12,064 bases of DNA from Deltaproteobacteria bacterium (GCA_026388915.1 JAPLIW010000204.1:1-12064); one strand, 5' to 3'; numbered from the stretch's first letter, positions 1 to 6,736 are shown. Numbers and translations: made by a program. Notes: a model not told the origin generated them from the sequence alone.

Positions 1-10
1 ACCTCGAACT

Positions 11-90
11 GGACTCCGGCTTTCGCCGGAGTGACGAACATTAGAAAGGCATGGTTCTTTGTTGTCATTCCGGCGGAAGCCGGAATCCAG
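11..90. repeat. Pair of inverted REP-like palindromic units
   Basis: Two short palindromic units lie head to head. The first has arms ACTCCGGC (13-20) and GCCGGAGT (25-32) around a tttc loop. The second has arms ATTCCGGC (67-74) and GCCGGAAT (79-86) around ggaa. The reverse complement of the first unit nearly matches the second, so this is one repeat family in both orientations, like a BIME. The same unit recurs inside the larger elements near 3190-3285 and 8454-8600. Confidence 0.8.
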
Positions 91-149
91 GATGATTAAA
101 AGACGGAATTCCTGCCCAGATAATTATGGCCTCATTAGTAACATTTTGA

Positions 150-166
150 TCCCATTGGAAATGGGA
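150..166. promoter_or_regulatory. Short perfect inverted repeat upstream of the FAH-family gene
   Basis: Seven-base arms TCCCATT and AATGGGA surround a 3-base centre, about 130 bases before the FAH-family start. It could be an operator or a small RNA hairpin. I could not place a convincing sigma-70 promoter next to it, so the role is open. Nothing else recognisable was seen between the REP pair and the gene. Confidence 0.25.
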
Positions 167-294
167 AGTCAATCAGAAAAACCATTATGGGGGGCCAGGA
201 GTGATTATGGATTGCACCGGGGGCGGCTGGATGGTAGGATAGGTCATTCTCCTGTGCGGGAATCTTCAACACCGACGGAAAGAAGAGAGGGATC

Positions 295-1035
295 ATGAAA
301 CTGCTGCGTTACCAAAAAGATCATCAATCCTCCTATGGCCTGTTGGAGGGGGATACGATTTACCAGGTCGGTTCTCCCTACGCGGACCGAATCGATAAAG
401 GCAAGGCCGCAGGGTCCTTACAGAGCGTGAAACTCCTGGCCCCCTGCGAACCCACCAAGATCATCTGTGCGGCGAAGAATTACCCCTGGGGAGAAAACCC
501 GTCCAAATCTCCCCGGCCGGTCCTTTTCTTTAAACCGCCCAGCTCGGTCATCGGTCCGGAAGAGAATATCATTTATCCATCCTCCTCCCAACACCTCATC
601 TTTGAATCCGAGCTGGTGGTGGTGATGGGCAAAGTCGCCCGGAATGTGCCCGTAAAAGACGCGCGGAAATATGTTCTGGGCTACACCTGCGGCAACGACG
701 TCACCGCTTATGATTTCATCCTGCGGGACAACGCCACTTTCCACGGAAAGAGCTTTGACACCTTCTGTCCCCTGGGCCCCTATATCGTGACCGACCTGGA
801 CCCGGACGAAACCACGATTACCTGCCGGGTCAATGGGCAAGTCAAGGCCAGCGGGGCAACCGGCGGGAAGTATTACAGCTGCGGCGAACTGGTCAGTTTT
901 ATCTCCGGGATCATGACCCTCTTCCCGGGAGACATCATCATGACCGGAACCCCGGATATCGGTACCCTCAACCGGGGAGACGTGGTGGAGGTGGATATTA
1001 AAGGAATCGGGGTATTGCACAATCGGGTAATTTAA
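295..1035 (+). CDS. Fumarylacetoacetate hydrolase (FAH) family protein
   Basis: A 246-residue cytoplasmic enzyme of the FAH superfamily, whose members hydrolyse, isomerise or decarboxylate 2-oxo-dioates in aromatic-compound and related catabolism. A short N-terminal region (about 1-50) precedes the catalytic domain (about 55-246). Visible family features are E104 and E106 in FESELVVVMGK and D135 in GYTCGNDVTAYD, the expected metal-binding trio, then HGKSFDTFCPLGP (150-162), a VNG turn, and the GDIIMTGTPDIG segment near the end. Length is normal for the single-domain family. The usual arginine in the 'NDvsaRd' motif is a tyrosine (Y139) here. The ATG is preceded closely by GAGAGGG. No pathway partner is adjacent, so the exact substrate cannot be assigned; family is secure, reaction is not. 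Confidence 0.93.
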   Translation: MKLLRYQKDHQSSYGLLEGDTIYQVGSPYADRIDKGKAAGSLQSVKLLAPCEPTKIICAAKNYPWGENPSKSPRPVLFFKPPSSVIGPEENIIYPSSSQHLIFESELVVVMGKVARNVPVKDARKYVLGYTCGNDVTAYDFILRDNATFHGKSFDTFCPLGPYIVTDLDPDETTITCRVNGQVKASGATGGKYYSCGELVSFISGIMTLFPGDIIMTGTPDIGTLNRGDVVEVDIKGIGVLHNRVI

Positions 1036-1037
1036 AA

Positions 1038-1059
1038 TAGCTCATCGCTCGTAGCTCAT
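1038..1059. repeat. Short direct repeat TAGCTCAT
   Basis: TAGCTCAT occurs twice with a 14-base period (1038-1045 and 1052-1059), directly after the FAH-family stop codon. No function can be assigned. Confidence 0.4.
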
Positions 1060-1127
1060 GGCCAAAACAGAGAAATTTTATCTATCCTGCGGGTTTTATT
1101 TCGGACTCGACGAACGATCCTAGCCGG

Positions 1128-1802
1128 ATGTTGAAGCAGAGAATCTTCGATCTTCTAAAATCGCCGGATTTCAACCAGCAGCTGAATTCGTTAAAGGAAT
1201 TCCCCTTTCCCAAAATCCTCAACCATCTTTTCGCGGCGCTGTGCAGCGAAGGCGAAGAAATCAAGTGGCACGCGGTGACGGCCGTGGGCTTTTTGGTGGC
1301 CGATCTCGCCGAACGAGACCTGGAAGGGGCCCGAAACATTCTGCGCCGGATGGTGTGGTCCCTGAATGAGGAATCCGGAGGCATCGGCTGGGGTCTTCCT
1401 GAAGCCATGGGGGAAATTCTCGCCCGGGATGAGAACCTGGCCCGCGAATTCGCTGCCATCCTGGTTTCTTACATCCAGCCGGAGGGAAATTTCCTGGAAT
1501 TCGAGCCTCTTCAGCGGGGGGTCTTGTGGGCGATCGGCCGCCTGGCCGAAAGCCATCCGCAGATCCTGCATCCCTTGGAAGCCGATTCCTACCTGCTGGC
1601 TTTTCTGAGTTCTCCAGATGCTCCGGCAAGGGGCTACGCGATCTTGGCTCTGGGACGAATCGGGAAAAAAGAAAGCCTCCTTGGGTTGGAGGCTTATCTT
1701 CATGATGAAACCGAGATTCCGTTCTATGAGAATCAGGAATTCAAGAGAGTTCGCATCAGCCAGTTAGCCCGGAAGGCATTGTCGGTTGTGTCGAGGCCTT
1801 GA
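1128..1802 (+). CDS. DVU0298-family HEAT-like repeat protein
   Basis: A 224-residue, largely helical soluble protein with no signal peptide or membrane segment. It matches my recollection of the DVU0298 family, which is typical of sulfate-reducing and related deltaproteobacteria and whose function is not established. Characteristic blocks are EEIKWHAV (43-50), GGIGWGLPEAMGE (84-96), LQRGVLWAIGRLAE (128-141) and PARGYAILALGRIG (166-179). These resemble HEAT-type helical pairs, suggesting a protein-binding scaffold. The ATG has only a weak upstream Shine-Dalgarno (agccgg). The frame is open back to a stop at 1038 but contains no other ATG, GTG or TTG. It lies 92 bases after the FAH-family gene on the same strand and may share its transcript. 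It converges on the SH3 lipoprotein gene, 39 bases away. Confidence 0.88.
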   Translation: MLKQRIFDLLKSPDFNQQLNSLKEFPFPKILNHLFAALCSEGEEIKWHAVTAVGFLVADLAERDLEGARNILRRMVWSLNEESGGIGWGLPEAMGEILARDENLAREFAAILVSYIQPEGNFLEFEPLQRGVLWAIGRLAESHPQILHPLEADSYLLAFLSSPDAPARGYAILALGRIGKKESLLGLEAYLHDETEIPFYENQEFKRVRISQLARKALSVVSRP

Positions 1803-1841
1803 GAGAGAACTTGGGTAAATCCTTCTTATGGGCCAAAGAAC

Positions 1842-3041
1842 CTAGGGAGCAGGCTCCAGAAATCGTTTTTGCACCCAGCCGCTATCCCCCCAGGACAGTC
1901 TAACTCTGACGAATTCCCCGGACTCGTCCAGTTTCTCCACCTTCCTTCCTTTCTTGAGAACCAGGACCACTTTGCTCTTGAGGTTGGGTTCGGCCCTCAT
2001 CCTGGTGATCTCCTTGGTGACGAAGAAACCTTTCGTCGGTCCTTCGACGCTCTTCCCGGCCGGTTGGGCAGCTTTGGCCACGGGGGGCGGCGGAGGGGCT
2101 TCCGGTTTCACCGGGGGCGGTGCGACAATGGGAGCAGAAGGGACGGGAGAAGGTGCAGCCGAAGCAGACTGCAGAAAATCCGTAAAGACCCAGGCATCCA
2201 CTCCGGAAGGCAATTTGATCTTGGACCAATTTCCCGATTCCCCGATTTTCTCCACTCTCTCCCCCTTCGACAGGACGGTGATAATCCTGCTCTGAGTGGA
2301 AGGCGCCAGGCGCACGTTCGTGGCGGCTGCCGTCATGACCGGTTTGGACAAAGTCTCTTCCCTGATTTCCGGCTTTTCTACGGGAAGGGGTCCCGCGGGC
2401 GCAGCCGCCTCTGCCTTGGGGGCAGGAGCGGGCAAAGGGGGAACAGGTTCGGGCGCCCTTTCCACGACCACCGGAGGAGGGGGCGGAGAAATGGTCTCGG
2501 CCTTGGGTGCCGCCGCCGGAGGAACGGCGGCCGCCGGGGCTGGTTTGGCCGGAGCCTTGCCGGCAGCCTCTTCCTGGGGCATGAAAGTTTTCTCGAAGGG
2601 AAGGATGTAGGGCTCAAGTCTCCGGTAAAAATCCTCTTCCGCTTTCATCGCTTCCCGGGGCGAGCTGTAGGTGAAATCCTTGAAGGGCTCCGCGGCATCC
2701 TTCCTCCCTTCATACCGGCAGCGGACATAGATGTAGATTTTCCGCTGGGGCTCCGGCGAAAACCGGATGTCGCATTTATTCCTTTCCCAGGCTGTCAGGT
2801 TCTGATAGTCGGTCCGGATCACCCCGGTCTCTTTGTTGACCATCTCCAGGGAGATCCCTTCCCGGTTCATCGCTTTCAAAGTCAGATCCCAGGCCTGATT
2901 CATGTCCACCGCATAAACCCTCTTGGGCCGGAAGTAGGGGTCCTGGGGTTCCTGAGTTACGGTTCTTCCCGTTGTCCCGCCGCAACCTCCCAAAACCATC
3001 AGGCCTAGCATAAGCATGACAAGAAAAGGCCCCTTTTTCAT
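1842..3041 (-). CDS. Lipoprotein with N-terminal BamC-like domain and two SH3b domains
   Basis: A 399-residue predicted lipoprotein. I chose the ATG at 3041 because MKKG starts a clean signal peptide ending in lipobox LGGC (C20), and AAGGAAGGG sits about 8 bases upstream. A start 25 codons earlier would bury the signal. Residues about 33-155 carry a motif ('NQAWDLTLKAMNREGI ... TGVIRTDY') resembling the helix-strand pattern of BamC/NlpB-like domains; this is a weak similarity judged by eye. A Pro/Ala-rich linker follows, then an SH3b domain (about 235-292, with 'NVRLAPSTQSRIITVLSKGE'), a second Pro-rich linker and a second SH3b domain (about 337-399, ending 'GWVQKRFLEPAP'). SH3b domains usually bind peptidoglycan, so the protein probably links the outer membrane to the cell wall. 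It is transcribed away from the REP-rich region. Confidence 0.9.
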   Translation of the reverse strand: MKKGPFLVMLMLGLMVLGGCGGTTGRTVTQEPQDPYFRPKRVYAVDMNQAWDLTLKAMNREGISLEMVNKETGVIRTDYQNLTAWERNKCDIRFSPEPQRKIYIYVRCRYEGRKDAAEPFKDFTYSSPREAMKAEEDFYRRLEPYILPFEKTFMPQEEAAGKAPAKPAPAAAVPPAAAPKAETISPPPPPVVVERAPEPVPPLPAPAPKAEAAAPAGPLPVEKPEIREETLSKPVMTAAATNVRLAPSTQSRIITVLSKGERVEKIGESGNWSKIKLPSGVDAWVFTDFLQSASAAPSPVPSAPIVAPPPVKPEAPPPPPVAKAAQPAGKSVEGPTKGFFVTKEITRMRAEPNLKSKVVLVLKKGRKVEKLDESGEFVRVRLSWGDSGWVQKRFLEPAP

Positions 3042-3158
3042 GATTTTCCCTTCCTTGAGTTGGGATGAGGTTAAATCATTGAGATTTTTTGCAATTTCAA
3101 TGCCGCTCAAACGCATTTTACCTTATTTCCAAATTTTTTTGCATAACAATTATGGTGA

Positions 3159-3304
3159 GTTCGTAAAAAGTCGAAATTCCATAGAATGCGTCATTCCGGC
3201 GAACCCCGGATCAAGTCCGGGGCAGGCGCCGGAATACATTTATTTCCAGATGTTCTGGACCCCGGCTTTCGCCGGGGTGACGATCCAAGAGACTTTTTTC
3301 GAGA
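3159..3304. repeat. Composite REP/MITE-like element, copy 1
   Basis: About 146 bp bounded by imperfect inverted ends: GTTCGTAAAAAGTC (3159-3172) against GACTTTTTTCGAGA (3291-3304), 11 of 14 matching. Inside is a nested palindrome (outer arms ATTCCGGCG 3193-3201 and CGCCGGAAT 3227-3235; inner arms CCCCGGA 3204-3210 and TCCGGGG 3216-3222). A second palindrome in opposite orientation follows (ACCCCGGC 3259-3266 and GCCGGGGT 3271-3278). Its left end, both palindromes and right end are almost the same as in the element at 8423-8618. There is no transposase in the window, so it would be non-autonomous. Confidence 0.8.
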
Positions 3305-3349
3305 CCATTATAAAATGGGCATTATGAATAAATGCTCCAAGGGCAAATC

Positions 3350-3377
3350 ATTCCCGTGCGAGAGGGAATGTATTCCC
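3350..3377. repeat. Overlapping ATTCCC/GGGAAT inverted repeats
   Basis: ATTCCC (3350-3355), eight bases, then GGGAAT (3364-3369), two bases, and ATTCCC again (3372-3377). The central GGGAAT can pair with either flank. The site ends 9 bases before a TTGACA box, so it could act as an operator or be a decayed REP unit. Confidence 0.5.
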
Positions 3378-3386
3378 GGAAATAAA

Positions 3387-3415
3387 TTGACAAACTGATT
3401 CTGTCTGCTGAGAAT
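3387..3415 (+). promoter_or_regulatory. Candidate sigma-70 promoter for the patatin-like gene
   Basis: A perfect TTGACA (3387-3392) is followed after 17 bases by GAGAAT (3410-3415), 4 of 6 matches to the -10 consensus. This would start transcription near 3422 and give a leader of about 124 bases before the ATG at 3546. Confidence 0.5.
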
Positions 3416-3430
3416 AAGGTAGGAAGAATA

Positions 3431-3506
3431 GAGGAGCGCCCCTTCGGGGTTTGAGGACCGTCGCGCCAAAGGGGCGACTTGAGGAGCGGGGCTACGACCC
3501 TTGAGG
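3431..3506 (+). promoter_or_regulatory. Hairpin-rich leader with repeated TTGAGG
   Basis: Between the candidate promoter and the patatin-like gene lie a CCC-UUCG-GGG tetraloop hairpin (3440-3449) and a hairpin with arms GTCGC (3460-3464) and GCGAC (3474-3478) plus an inner CC/GG pair. A weaker GGG/CCC hairpin falls near 3488-3500. TTGAGG recurs at 3451, 3479 and 3501. It could be an mRNA leader structure or a dispersed palindromic repeat; I do not recognise a riboswitch class. Confidence 0.4.
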
Positions 3507-3545
3507 CAATAGATTAAAAGAAAGAAGGCGATAAGGAGGCCGGAT

Positions 3546-4442
3546 ATGTCCCCCGGAAGGAAATGGCTTTGGGCATGCTTGGCCATGGTGATTTTGACCT
3601 CATGCACCCACCGGCAGATTCAGCCTCCCCCTCCCCTGCCGCCTCCTCCCAAACCCGCCAGAATTGCTCTTGTCCTGGGAGCGGGCTCGGCCAAGGGTTT
3701 TGCCCATATCGGAGTGCTGAAAGTCTTTGAAGCGCAGAAAGTCCCGGTCCACATGATCGTGGGAACCAGCGCGGGAAGCCTGGTGGGAAGTCTGTATGCT
3801 TACGGATACAATGCTTTTCGGCTTCAGGAATTGGCCCTGCCCCTGGAAAAAGGGGAAGTTCTCGATTTTACCATCCCCGACAAGGGTTTTATCAAGGGGG
3901 AGAAACTCGCCGAGTTCGTCAACAAAATGACGAATAACACGCCGTTGGAGCAGATGAAAATTCCCTTTTATGCCGTGGCCGCGGATATTCAGAACGGGGA
4001 GGAGGTCGTTTTCGGCCGGGGAAACACAGGCACCGCGGTGCGAGCCAGTTGTTCGGTCCCGGGCGTTTTCCGGCCGGTCAGAATCGGCGACCGCATGTAT
4101 GTGGACGGGGGAATCGTAAGCCCGGTCGCTGTCGATGCGGCGCGGAAGCACGGCGGAGACGTGGTCATCGCCGTGGACATATCCTCCCAGGTGGAGAGCC
4201 CGAAACCCGAAGGCATTGTCGAAACCCTCCTCCAGTCCATTGACATCATGTACTTTCGTCTGGCCTCCATCCAGTGCGCCAAGGCGGACGTGGTCATAAG
4301 ACCCAAAGTCGGCCACATCGCCTCCAGTGATTTTTCCAAGAGGCACGAAGCGATCCTCGAAGGGGAGAAGGCGGCCGCCGCAGCCCTGCCCCAGATCCAA
4401 GAGCTCCTGGAGAAGCTGAAGAAGGAAGGAAGACTGCCTTGA
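3546..4442 (+). CDS. Patatin-like phospholipase, predicted lipoprotein
   Basis: A 298-residue serine hydrolase of the patatin/RssA-like type, expected to cleave acyl esters of phospholipids or related lipids. The signal peptide ends in lipobox LTSC (C20), followed by a Pro-rich tether (27-37). The patatin domain starts at about 39: oxyanion loop GAGSAKGFAHIGVL (45-58), nucleophile S75 in GTSAG (73-77), and catalytic D187 in DGG (187-189). The oxyanion loop reads SAKG where many homologues have arginine before the glycine. Length fits a compact bacterial patatin with no extra domain. The ATG is set by a strong AAGGAGG 5-6 bases upstream. A lipid anchor places it in the envelope, unlike the cytoplasmic RssA type; which membrane it sits in is inferred only. 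The family and catalytic dyad are clear, the substrate is not. Confidence 0.94.
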   Translation: MSPGRKWLWACLAMVILTSCTHRQIQPPPPLPPPPKPARIALVLGAGSAKGFAHIGVLKVFEAQKVPVHMIVGTSAGSLVGSLYAYGYNAFRLQELALPLEKGEVLDFTIPDKGFIKGEKLAEFVNKMTNNTPLEQMKIPFYAVAADIQNGEEVVFGRGNTGTAVRASCSVPGVFRPVRIGDRMYVDGGIVSPVAVDAARKHGGDVVIAVDISSQVESPKPEGIVETLLQSIDIMYFRLASIQCAKADVVIRPKVGHIASSDFSKRHEAILEGEKAAAAALPQIQELLEKLKKEGRLP

Positions 4443-4578
4443 ATGCGGAATGCGGATTGCGGATTGCGGAATAAAGAATGGAATGATGGAATATTGGAAT
4501 GTTGCGGCTCGAGATGATTTATTTTCTTTTAAAAACCCATTATTCCATTATTCCAGTATTGCAACATTCCATATTCCA
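4441..4578. repeat. 7-base tandem repeat and a long imperfect inverted repeat
   Basis: Four tandem copies of GAATGCG/GATTGCG (4441-4468) begin at the patatin stop codon and decay into a GGAAT-rich stretch. The left arm at 4487-4505 (TGGAATATTGGAATGTTGC) pairs with 4561-4578 (GCAACATTCCATATTCCA) with one bulged base. The 55-base loop also contains ATTCC motifs that could pair alternatively. It may act as a transcript end structure for the patatin gene, but there is no clean U-tract. Confidence 0.7.
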
Positions 4579-4594
4579 CTTTTTCAGCTTTTGG

Positions 4595-4611
4595 TATAAA
4601 TTAAATATATG
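4595..4611 (+). promoter_or_regulatory. Possible -10 box directly before the radical SAM start
   Basis: TATAAA (4595-4600) lies 8 bases before the ATG at 4609, and there is no Shine-Dalgarno sequence between them. If it is a -10 box, transcription would start at about 4607 and the message would be leaderless. No good -35 box is present 16-18 bases upstream, so this is tentative. Confidence 0.3.
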
Positions 4612-5481
4612 GAGTACGAGGGAATCGTCATCCGCCCTCCCAGCGAGGCCGAAAGTCTCATCCTCCAGGTCACCCTGGGATGCTCTCATAATAAATGCAC
4701 CTTTTGCCCCACCTACAAGGGCCGCCGCTTCCGCATCAAGGACCTGGGTCAGGTCAAGGAAGAAATCGACGAAATGGTCGATTACGGCCCCTTCCGCAAG
4801 GTCTTCCTGGCCGACGGGGACGCCCTGATTATTCCCCAGCCTAAGCTCCTGGCCATCTTCGATTATTTGAACGAAAAGATCTCCGGCCTGCGCCGGGTGG
4901 GCATTTACGGCAACGCCAAGAGCATCCTGCGCAAGAGCGTGGAAGAGCTCAAGGAGCTGAGGGACCGGAAACTCGGAATCATTTATCTGGGGGTGGAGAC
5001 GGGGGATCCGGCCCTTCTGGAAAAGATCCGTAAAGGGGCCACGTATGAGCAGATGGTGGAAGCCGGAAGGCGGGTGAAGGAAGCCGGAATCAGCCTTTCG
5101 GCAACGGTGCTTTTAGGGTTGGGCGGGACGGATCACGGGGCGCAGCATGCCCGGGCTACGGGCAAGATCCTTTCCGACATCGACCCGGATTTTGCCAGCG
5201 CCCTGACCCTGATGGTGGTTCCCGGAACTCCACTGGATGAGGATAGGAAAGCGGGGCGCTTTCAGCTCCCCTCCCCTTTTGAGCTGCTCGAAGAGCTGGG
5301 AACGATCGTGGCCAACTCCAACTTCAGCCGCTGCTACTTCACGTCCAACCACGCTTCCAACTACCTGCCCATCAAGGCCCGCATGCCCAGGGATAAGGAG
5401 GCGGTGGTCAACCTCATCCATAAGGTGACTTCTTCCAAGGACCGCTCCCTCCTCCGCCCCGAGTTTATGCGGGGCCTTTGA
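4609..5481 (+). CDS. Radical SAM protein with a Cx4Cx2C cluster motif
   Basis: A 290-residue cytoplasmic radical SAM enzyme. The iron-sulfur cluster cysteines are C25, C30 and C33 in GCSHNKCTFC, a Cx4Cx2C spacing instead of the usual Cx3Cx2C; the following YKGRRF and the preceding RPPSEAESLILQVTLG fit a known subfamily of uncharacterised radical SAM proteins. GVETGD (128-133) matches the SAM-binding strand region. The domain spans about 15-220, with a short C-terminal tail and no B12-binding or SPASM-like cysteine cluster visible. The start is supported by homologue-like sequence from residue 3 onward, although no ribosome binding site precedes it. It follows the patatin gene by 166 bases and ends exactly where the convergent lipoprotein gene ends. 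The substrate is unknown. Confidence 0.9.
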   Translation: MEYEGIVIRPPSEAESLILQVTLGCSHNKCTFCPTYKGRRFRIKDLGQVKEEIDEMVDYGPFRKVFLADGDALIIPQPKLLAIFDYLNEKISGLRRVGIYGNAKSILRKSVEELKELRDRKLGIIYLGVETGDPALLEKIRKGATYEQMVEAGRRVKEAGISLSATVLLGLGGTDHGAQHARATGKILSDIDPDFASALTLMVVPGTPLDEDRKAGRFQLPSPFELLEELGTIVANSNFSRCYFTSNHASNYLPIKARMPRDKEAVVNLIHKVTSSKDRSLLRPEFMRGL

Positions 5482-6621
5482 TCATTTTTCCCCGGTCAGT
5501 TTGCGCGCCAGGTCGGAAAGGCCGGCCAGCAATTCTTCCTCCCGCCCCTTTGGGCACTGCAGGGAACTTATGGCCAAAGTGCCCTGGGTTTCCACGTCGA
5601 TCCGTTTGACCTGAAGTACGGATGTACTCCCCACAGTTCCGAACTGCCCCAGAACGATCTGGGCGGCGGCCAGTCCTTTCCCCGCCCGGACTGCCTGCCG
5701 CTCCTCCACCAGGCCGGTCTGCTGAAGTCCCATCTCATTCAGCACCTGTTCCATATTTTCCCGGTTGACGAGGGAGAAAGCCCCCATCCGGAAGATCTCC
5801 TCCCGGAGAGCTTCCGATAGGATCAGGGCGATGACTTTGAATGGCTCACTCGTGTTTAGATCCAAAACCGCCAGACGGGTCCTTCCCGCCGCCGAGGCTT
5901 CCGCTTTGCGAATCTGTTCCAAATCGATCGAAGACCCGGGTTTCTCGGGCAACGCCTGTCTTTCGCTCGAACCGGGCTTTCCCGCGGGAGGGACGGATGG
6001 CTGGGGAAAGCTGCCCGGGGCCCTGGCCCTTCCTTTTTGAATGGCCGTGGCCAGAAGGTCTTCTTTGGCCTGCCGGAAAATCTCCCCATAGGATGCCTGA
6101 ATCATTTCTTGGTATTGCGGCGCCATTCCACCGGGAACCGGCATCCATACATCAAACTTCTTCCCGGTTTCGATGTTGACCAGAACCAGCCGCCAGAAAA
6201 AATCCTTTCCCCTCCGGTTTCGCTCCGTAAAGACCCCATATTCGGCATGCAGCCCTTTTCCCGCTTTTCTGGCCAATTCCCAATGATTCTTGGACCATCG
6301 ACCCATCCAGTCTTGTTCTGAATACCAGGATTGCCCTAAAACCAATTTGAGGTTTTCTTCGGGAACGACCTCATAAATTTTCATCCGCTCAAAATGCCTC
6401 TGCGTTACAGCAATCATATTCTTCGCATAGTTCTCGTGAGGATTCATCCACCCCGGGCCCGTTGAGATCGGAACTACAAACACCCGTAGCTTGGCCGTCG
6501 GGGGAGGTTCGGGAAGGGCGCGGACCTGGACTTCCGCACACCCAGCCACCATTGCAAAAAACAATATCGCGACCAGCCAATAAGCGCGCACCAGACGGAT
6601 AGAACATTTTTTCAACATCAT
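5482..6621 (-). CDS. Lipoprotein with two CsgG/LpoB-like domains
   Basis: A 379-residue predicted lipoprotein. I place the start at the ATG at 6621 (MMLKKC), with AGAGGAG 7 bases upstream. The longer reading frame back to 6735 would put the signal peptide about 38 residues in. The signal sequence ends in lipobox VAGC (C28). The C-terminal domain (about 249-379: 'RLAVLDLNT', 'LVNRENMEQVL', 'AGKGLAAAQIVLGQF', 'IDVETQG') resembles CsgG/HfaB or LpoB-type domains. The N-terminal domain (about 44-165: 'KLRVFVVPIS', 'VVPEENLKLVL', 'AGKGLHAEYGVF', 'VNIETGKKFD') shows the same series of motifs, suggesting an internal duplication. A Pro/Ser-rich linker joins them. CsgG forms an outer-membrane export pore and LpoB activates a peptidoglycan synthase; which role applies here cannot be decided. 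It has no curli genes nearby. Confidence 0.85.
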   Translation of the reverse strand: MMLKKCSIRLVRAYWLVAILFFAMVAGCAEVQVRALPEPPPTAKLRVFVVPISTGPGWMNPHENYAKNMIAVTQRHFERMKIYEVVPEENLKLVLGQSWYSEQDWMGRWSKNHWELARKAGKGLHAEYGVFTERNRRGKDFFWRLVLVNIETGKKFDVWMPVPGGMAPQYQEMIQASYGEIFRQAKEDLLATAIQKGRARAPGSFPQPSVPPAGKPGSSERQALPEKPGSSIDLEQIRKAEASAAGRTRLAVLDLNTSEPFKVIALILSEALREEIFRMGAFSLVNRENMEQVLNEMGLQQTGLVEERQAVRAGKGLAAAQIVLGQFGTVGSTSVLQVKRIDVETQGTLAISSLQCPKGREEELLAGLSDLARKLTGEK

Positions 6622-6730
6622 TTCCTCGCTCCTCTGCCGCATTTTCAACGGATTGCGACCCATGCTTTCCCCTGCAAATTTCCTGCCAGAATCGGATCGG
6701 CCGGGGAAGGCTCCCGCTTGGTATTTTTTC

Positions 6731-6736
6731 ATCATA
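6731..6736 (-). promoter_or_regulatory. Possible -10 box for the CsgG/LpoB-like lipoprotein
   Basis: On the minus strand TATGAT (5 of 6 to consensus) lies between the terminator at 6756-6793 and the gene start at 6621. It has only a poor -35 match. Because the terminator closes the upstream transcript, some promoter is needed here. This box overlaps the alternative upstream start codon at 6735, which favours the start at 6621. Confidence 0.3.

Noticed and set aside
59..298. Short plus-strand frame across the first REP unit
   Set aside because: The translation runs through the palindrome and has no domain; it overlaps the start of the FAH-family gene.
1869..3008. Long plus-strand open frame opposite the SH3 lipoprotein
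   Set aside because: It is very rich in Arg, Gly and His without any domain, and it is exactly opposite a gene with a signal peptide, lipobox and SH3b domains; it arises from GC-biased codon use.
3186..3398. Short frame inside REP/MITE copy 1
   Set aside because: It is the translation of the repeat itself, a common source of false ORFs.
6622..6735. N-terminal extension of the CsgG/LpoB-like lipoprotein to an ATG at 6735
   Set aside because: It would place the signal peptide about 38 residues inside the protein, and the ATG at 6621 has a proper ribosome binding site.
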